Origin: Basidiobolus meristosporus CBS 931.73
Taxonomy: Eukaryota > Basidiobolomycota > Basidiobolomycetes > Basidiobolales > Basidiobolaceae
Length of the DNA: 64,000 nucleotides
NCBI GenBank assembly: GCA_002104905.1
Contig: MCFE01000012.1
Coordinates: 186,001 to 250,000, forward strand
Direction of reading: 5' to 3'
Within the stretch, counting starts at the first letter, position 1. Each line of letters starts with the position of its first letter. Below are positions 59,802 to 64,000 of the stretch, one piece after another. Below the pieces are notes generated by a model. It was given only the letters and a program-made list of their open reading frames with translations, made no database searches and was not told the DNA's origin. The position numbers were made by a program, and so were the translations under genes.

Positions 59802-60725
59802 TTAGGCTCTACTTAATTTCCAAGCAGTGACAAACAGAGAGGTCATAAACACTGGTGTACGGGTGCCACAGTAATGGTGTACCTTGACGAAGTAGTCCTC
59901 AATAAAGGTGCTCATATCCTCGTCACTATCGAATATATTGCACTTTGTCAAACCAGACTGCAGCTGCGGCCAGATGAATGACCTAAGCTGTTCCATACCG
60001 TGTTCTCCATGTACCAAGGTATTCTCAAGTGAATGCGAGACACAGTCGATCAAACGAAACGAGGGGACTCTATCAAGTGCTTACTGGATATTTTCCGGTG
60101 TTCGCAACAGGTGTGATGTGAGAGTAAAACGCAGTAACATGGGATCAACATTGTGCTCATCTCTGTGCTGCTGCCAAACGTTATCTAAATCCAATAAAGT
60201 GTCACAATGACTAAGCATAGATGCCACCAAATAACCGCCTTGCTTCAATTCCCTTGCCCGGTGAGTGAAGAATACCACCAACTGCTCTTGGGCTTCATGT
60301 TGAACTTGTTGCATCTACTCAGGGTCTATCATGAAGGATGAAAGAGTTAATGGACGATAGAGAGGCGTGCTAACTTTATGCATCCAATGGGCACTATTAA
60401 AGCAGACACTAAGGTCCAAGGTGTTGCGAGGGAGGCATTCATTGTAAAATGATCTTGGCGATACTAGACTCAGAATATCGTTATCCGGATGAGCTGTGAC
60501 GATTTCATGGTTTTGGTGTGTTAAACCGGGATCATTCAGGCATTTAAATAATTCCTCAAAATTGTTGGTGGGAAGATCGTTATGATAAACCTGAATAGCA
60601 AATGGTCTGGTATCCTGTCGTAAGGCAAGGAGCGTATCCAGCATAACGTTTATAGCTGCCATTGAATTTTTTCCATGGCTACAACCAAAGTCTCCTATGA
60701 CAATGGTGGCAGTGATTCTTGGCAA
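59802..60725 (-). pseudogene. SABATH-type carboxyl methyltransferase, two in-frame stops
   Basis: One continuous minus-strand frame reads as a SABATH (Methyltransf_7) SAM-dependent methyltransferase. Motif I is VIGDFGCSHGKNSM; then come NDLPTNNFEELFKCL, PRSFYNECLPRNTLDL, the substrate-pocket segment SAHWM, FFTHRARELKQGGYLV, and a C-terminal part with RSFIWPQLQSGL and DEDMSTFIEDYFVKV. The frame is broken by TAG at 60315-60317 and TAA at 60081-60083, with clear family similarity on both sides and no frameshift. The second stop lies inside a conserved-looking phrase (RTPENIQ-stop-ALDRVPSF). No ATG precedes the first motifs; the open frame extends a further 20 or so codons upstream. Such enzymes methylate carboxyl groups of small acids. 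A LINE begins about 170 bp upstream. Confidence 0.65.
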
Positions 60726-60899
60726 CAGGCGCGGAACTGTGAAATGCGTTAAGCTTGATTGGGAATAAAATATATGATTATGTTACCTACTTTTGCTATT
60801 TAATATTTTAATTCCAAATTGCTTGAACTGAGCCTGGAGTTCTGAACTAGTGCCAGTCTTTCATTGGTTGTGCCATAGGGTTACTTGGCATTTAGGGGG
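60726..60899. other. Spacer between methyltransferase pseudogene and LINE
   Basis: AT-rich sequence that should hold the promoter or missing 5' exon of the methyltransferase. It ends in CATTTAGGGGGGGGG at the LINE 3' junction. Confidence 0.5.
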
Positions 60900-62048
60900 G
60901 GGGAGACAGTCACCAACAGGTGAAATCTTTATTTCAGTTGAAACAAAGAAGCCAGTGCTACTGTTGTAGCTTTGATACAAGAGTGTGTAGCTGAGGGGAA
61001 TTTGTAGGTAAGTTAATAAGGAGAGATGATAGCTCTTCAGTGCTCAAGACACTGTTCAGTGGGAAGGGGGGTAGCAAGAGGGGTAAGAGTGATTTGTGAA
61101 CAACATTAATAAGGGGAATATGATAAGGATTGATACTCATCACAAAGGGAGTGTGCTGCTTCAGATATTGCTGCCAAAGGTCTGTCAAGTACTTCAGGAA
61201 AGGCCAGCTTGGGTTTTTCTGACTGCAGAATATATTGAGCAGACTTCTTGACTTCAGGATCTCCAAGTATAGTTCTCCAGCAGGAGCCAGGTGTAGTGTG
61301 GTGTTTTCTCTTCCAGGCCTTGATCAGTGGGTTGTTGTAGTGGTGAAGTCCAAGATATAATCTGGTTCTAAGGTAGAGAAGTCTGATCTTATAGGGTGTA
61401 GACCCAAAAGCACCAAGAATTGCATGTCTGTAGGGGCATTCAGGCAGATGAGGGACCAGGGAGGTAATGCGCCAGACTGCAAACTTGTCAAGCTCAGTGC
61501 AGTCTCTAGAAGTAAGAGAGAGAATTGGTAAGCCAAATTCCAGGACAGGGAAGACAAACTGCTTAAGTACAAGGAGGCAGCTGGGAGCTGAAGTTGTAGG
61601 AGGAGTAGCAGCCAGTAGTTGGTGGAGTGCCTGTCTTGCCAGGATAATTCTCTTCTTCAGGTGTGCTCCAGAGTCTAGTCCAGTAGGAAGGAGAGGAAAG
61701 CCAAGATATGTAGCAGAAACCTGAGCAAGTAGAGTATAGTTCTCCTGGCCGATAGGACAGCCCAAAGATACTGTCTTTGGAGTGGAAAGTGGAGATTATT
61801 CTTCTGCAGATACTGGTGGATGGTCTGGGAGTCTTGTTGCATATTGGAGGAGGATACTCTGATGTCATCAGCAAAGAGAGTAACCAAGCAGTCAGCTGAG
61901 AGTCTAGGGAATTCATTCAGGAAGATGGCACACAGTATAAAACCAAGCACAGAGCCTTGAACCACTCCATTAGGAACTAATAACACAGCTGATTGCTCAC
62001 TTGGGTGCAGAATTCCTGATTGTGGATCCAGAAACAATAACCGGACAA
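60900..62048 (-). mobile_element. 5'-truncated LINE (non-LTR retrotransposon), copy A
   Basis: Minus-strand element homologous along its whole length to copy B (62056 onward). Its 3' end is at about 60900 (an AATAAA-like motif, then a C-run, then TAA on the minus strand). The 5'-truncated end lies at about 62048. The frames, in more than one register, encode the end of the reverse transcriptase: EQSAVLLVPNGVVQGSVLG, the catalytic LVTLFADDI box and ATYLGFPLLPTG, then the post-RT region to about 60960 (SARD: LILDPE-type tail not present). The longest piece is 61106-61765. Frameshifts between the ADD box and the thumb show that the copy is dead. Confidence 0.8.
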
Positions 62049-62055
62049 GAAGGGT

Positions 62056-64000
62056 TAGGGGGGAGACAGTCACCAACAGGTGAAATCTTTATTTCAGTTG
62101 AAACAAAGAAGCCAGTGCTACTGTTGTAGCTTTGATACAAGAGTGTGTAGCTAAGGGGAATTTGTAGGTAAGTTTACAAGCAGTGATGATAGTTCTCCAG
62201 TGCTCAAGACACTGTTCAGAGGGAAGGGGGGTAGCAAGAGGGGTATGAATGATTTGTGAACAACATTAAAGAGGGGAATATGATAAGGATTTATATTCAT
62301 CATAAAGGGAGTGTGCTGCTTCAGATATTGCTGCCAAAGGTCTGTCAAGTACTTCAGGAAAGGCCAGCTTGGGTTTTTCTGACTGCAGAATATATTGAGC
62401 AGACTTCTTGACTTCAGGATCTCCAAGTATAGTTCTCCAGCAGGAGCCAGGTGTAGCATGGTGTGTTCTCTTCCAGGTCTTGATCAGTGGGTTGTTGCAG
62501 TGGTGAAGTCTGACATATAAACTGGTTATAAGGTAGAGTAGTCTGATCTTGTAGGGCATAAACCCAAAAGCTCCAAGAATAGCATGTCTGTAAGGGCATT
62601 CAGGCAGATGAGGCACCAGGGATGTAATGCACCAGACTGCAAACCTGTCAAGTTTAGTGCAGTCTCTAGAAGTAAGAGAGAGAAGTGGTAAGCCAAATTC
62701 CAGGACAGGGAAGACAAACTGCTTGAGTAGAAGGAGGCAGCTGGGAGCTGAAGTTGTAGGAGGAGTAACAGCCAGTAGCTTGTGGAGTGCTTGTCTTGCC
62801 AGGATAATTCACATCAGGTGTGCTCCAGAGTCTATTCCAGTAGGAAGGAAAGGAAAGCCAAGATATGTAGCAGAAACTTGAGCAGGTAGAGTGTAGTTGT
62901 CCAAGTTGATAGGACAACCCAAAGGTACTGTCTTTGCAATGGAAAGCTGGAGATTATTCTTCTACAGATACTGGTGGATGGACTGGGAATCTTGTTGCAC
63001 ATTGGAGGAGGATATTCTGATGTCATCAGCAAAAAGAGTAACCAGGCAGTCAGCTGAGAGTCTTGGGAAGTCATTCAGGAGGATGGCAATCAGTATAGCA
63101 CCAAACACAGTGCCTTGAACCACCTCATTAGGAACTGAGAACACAGCTGATTGCTCACTTGGGTGCAGAATTCTTGCTTGTGGATCCAGAATCAGAGACC
63201 TGACAAGGAGGGTGAGAAATATACTGGAGAGGCATTGCAACTTGGACCAGAGCAGATCTCTGTCAGCTGAATCAAAGGCCTTAGTAATATCAAACAGAAT
63301 AGAGTGATACTTGCACTGGAGAGAGTGATCTTGGCTAAGTATGACTGCATATTTCAAGGAGAGGCCAGCAACAAAGCCAAACTGTGCAGGGTGAGACTTG
63401 AGGGAGTCAGTGTAGAGCTCCTGTGCAATCAGAAGCTCAAACACCTTTCTGCAGGTGGGCAGCAGAGAAATTGGCCTGTAGGAGCTAGGATCCAGGTGCA
63501 TTCCTTTACCCTTGTACAGTGGCAGAACATTGGCAAAGGACCATTCCTCAGGAATAGAAAGCTGGGTGGAGCATTGCTGAACAGTGGAAGCAGAAGAGCA
63601 GACATGGCCTTGGTACTAGTCTTCAGAAGCACATATGAGATTGTGTCCACACCTGGAGCAGTAGAATTGGGAAGCTTCTTGAGCACATTCTGGATTCTCT
63701 CTTGATCAAGTGCAAGTGGGATTGGCAGAGTCTTAAAGTAAGGATGAAAGCCAGGAGTTGAGTACTGCCTTGTAGTGAAGAAGATGTTAGTCAGCTGTTC
63801 TGTTGAAGGTAACTTCCTGGAAGAGGGCCTCATTGCCCTGTAGAGTCTTGACACTGTTCTTGTTATAGAGTTGGAAGATTGCAGAGGCAAAGAACTCATA
63901 ATATGATCCCAGAGCTGAGTATGCAGAGTGTGGTGAATTGCCTTGGAGTGGTGTATGGCTGTCAGGAGGAGTTTCTCTGTTTTTGGGTTAGAGAAACTCA
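62056..64000 (-). mobile_element. LINE (non-LTR retrotransposon), copy B, running off the window
   Basis: Minus-strand element with its 3' end at about 62056. Frames in several registers give the classical RT order from right to left: a pre-RT segment with LDQERIQNVLKKLPNSTAPG and VDTISYVLLK (63429-63899); MHLDPSSYRPISLLPTCRKV, AQFGFVAGLS, SILFDITKAFDSADRDLLW, QGTVFGAILIAILLNDFP and LVTLFADDI (62962-63501); then thumb and post-RT pieces down to about 62150. A frameshift near 63500 and others after 62960 disable it. The nicking-endonuclease domain is expected beyond the window edge. It is a Jockey/Tad-like organisation judged from motifs only. Confidence 0.82.

Noticed and set aside
60081-60096. 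A 15-nt intron (GTAAGC...GATAG) that would remove the TAA stop in the methyltransferase
   Set aside because: It is far shorter than every other intron in the window (51-125 nt) and lacks room for a branch site; a nonsense mutation is simpler.
62045-62062. A genuine telomeric repeat tract
   Set aside because: Only one TTAGGG-like unit followed by a G-run is present, and part of it belongs to LINE copy A; there is no array.
1-64000. CRISPR arrays, bacterial operons, tRNA or rRNA genes
   Set aside because: The repeats are dispersed transposon copies without regular spacers, all recognisable genes are eukaryotic and intron-bearing, and no cloverleaf or rRNA sequence was recognised by eye.

Overview
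This window is eukaryotic nuclear DNA from a fungus. The evidence is a set of clearly fungal genes broken by many short spliceosomal introns, mostly 51-89 nt, with GT donors, CTAAC-like branch sites and AG acceptors. These genes encode a PacC/Rim101 regulator, a Con7-like zinc-finger protein, a GPI-type chitin deacetylase, a DUF1769 protein, a type I metacaspase and Golgi TVP18/TVP15-type proteins. A long INPP4-type inositol-polyphosphate 4-phosphatase and heavy transposon load hint at an early-diverging (zygomycete-grade) filamentous fungus rather than a typical ascomycete. That placement is inference; no ribosomal RNA or other decisive marker is present. Stop codons are used normally.

Layout. 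About 1-13.9 kb is a nest of mobile elements. It holds a long foldback element, a Harbinger-like DDE transposase with a decayed divergent partner ORF, a shattered Plavaka/Tnp2-type (CACTA) transposase, at least two families of dispersed and tandem non-autonomous repeats, and a nested AGTGCCA palindrome. Ordinary genic DNA starts near 13.9 kb, beginning with a fragmentary P-loop-like gene. From 16 to 57.5 kb come: Con7-like C2H2 factor (+), a 153-aa orphan (-), a serine-rich 486-aa protein (+), a DUF1769 protein (+), a long gene-poor stretch (24.7-30.9 kb), chitin deacetylase (+), another gene-poor stretch with an isolated MITE near 35 kb, histidine phosphatase (-), metacaspase (-), PacC (+), INPP4-type phosphatase (+), macro-domain protein (+), TVP18 (+), TVP15-like (+) and a two-finger C2H2 factor (+). 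The right end (59.8-64 kb) is a SABATH-like methyltransferase pseudogene followed by two head-to-tail degenerate LINE retrotransposons, all on the minus strand.

The genes do not form an operon-like pathway. Recurring themes are transcription control (PacC, Con7-like, C2H2), cell wall (chitin deacetylase), and Golgi/phosphoinositide membrane biology (TVP18, TVP15-like, INPP4). Most coding regions are multi-exon and had to be assembled by hand; exon coordinates are given in each entry. No convincing new biological system was found. The most notable observations are a phosphatase intron with a GA instead of GT donor, an apparent pair of compensating frameshifts just before the INPP4 active site, a SABATH methyltransferase with two in-frame stops, and a LINE 3' end made of a C-run followed by TAA.
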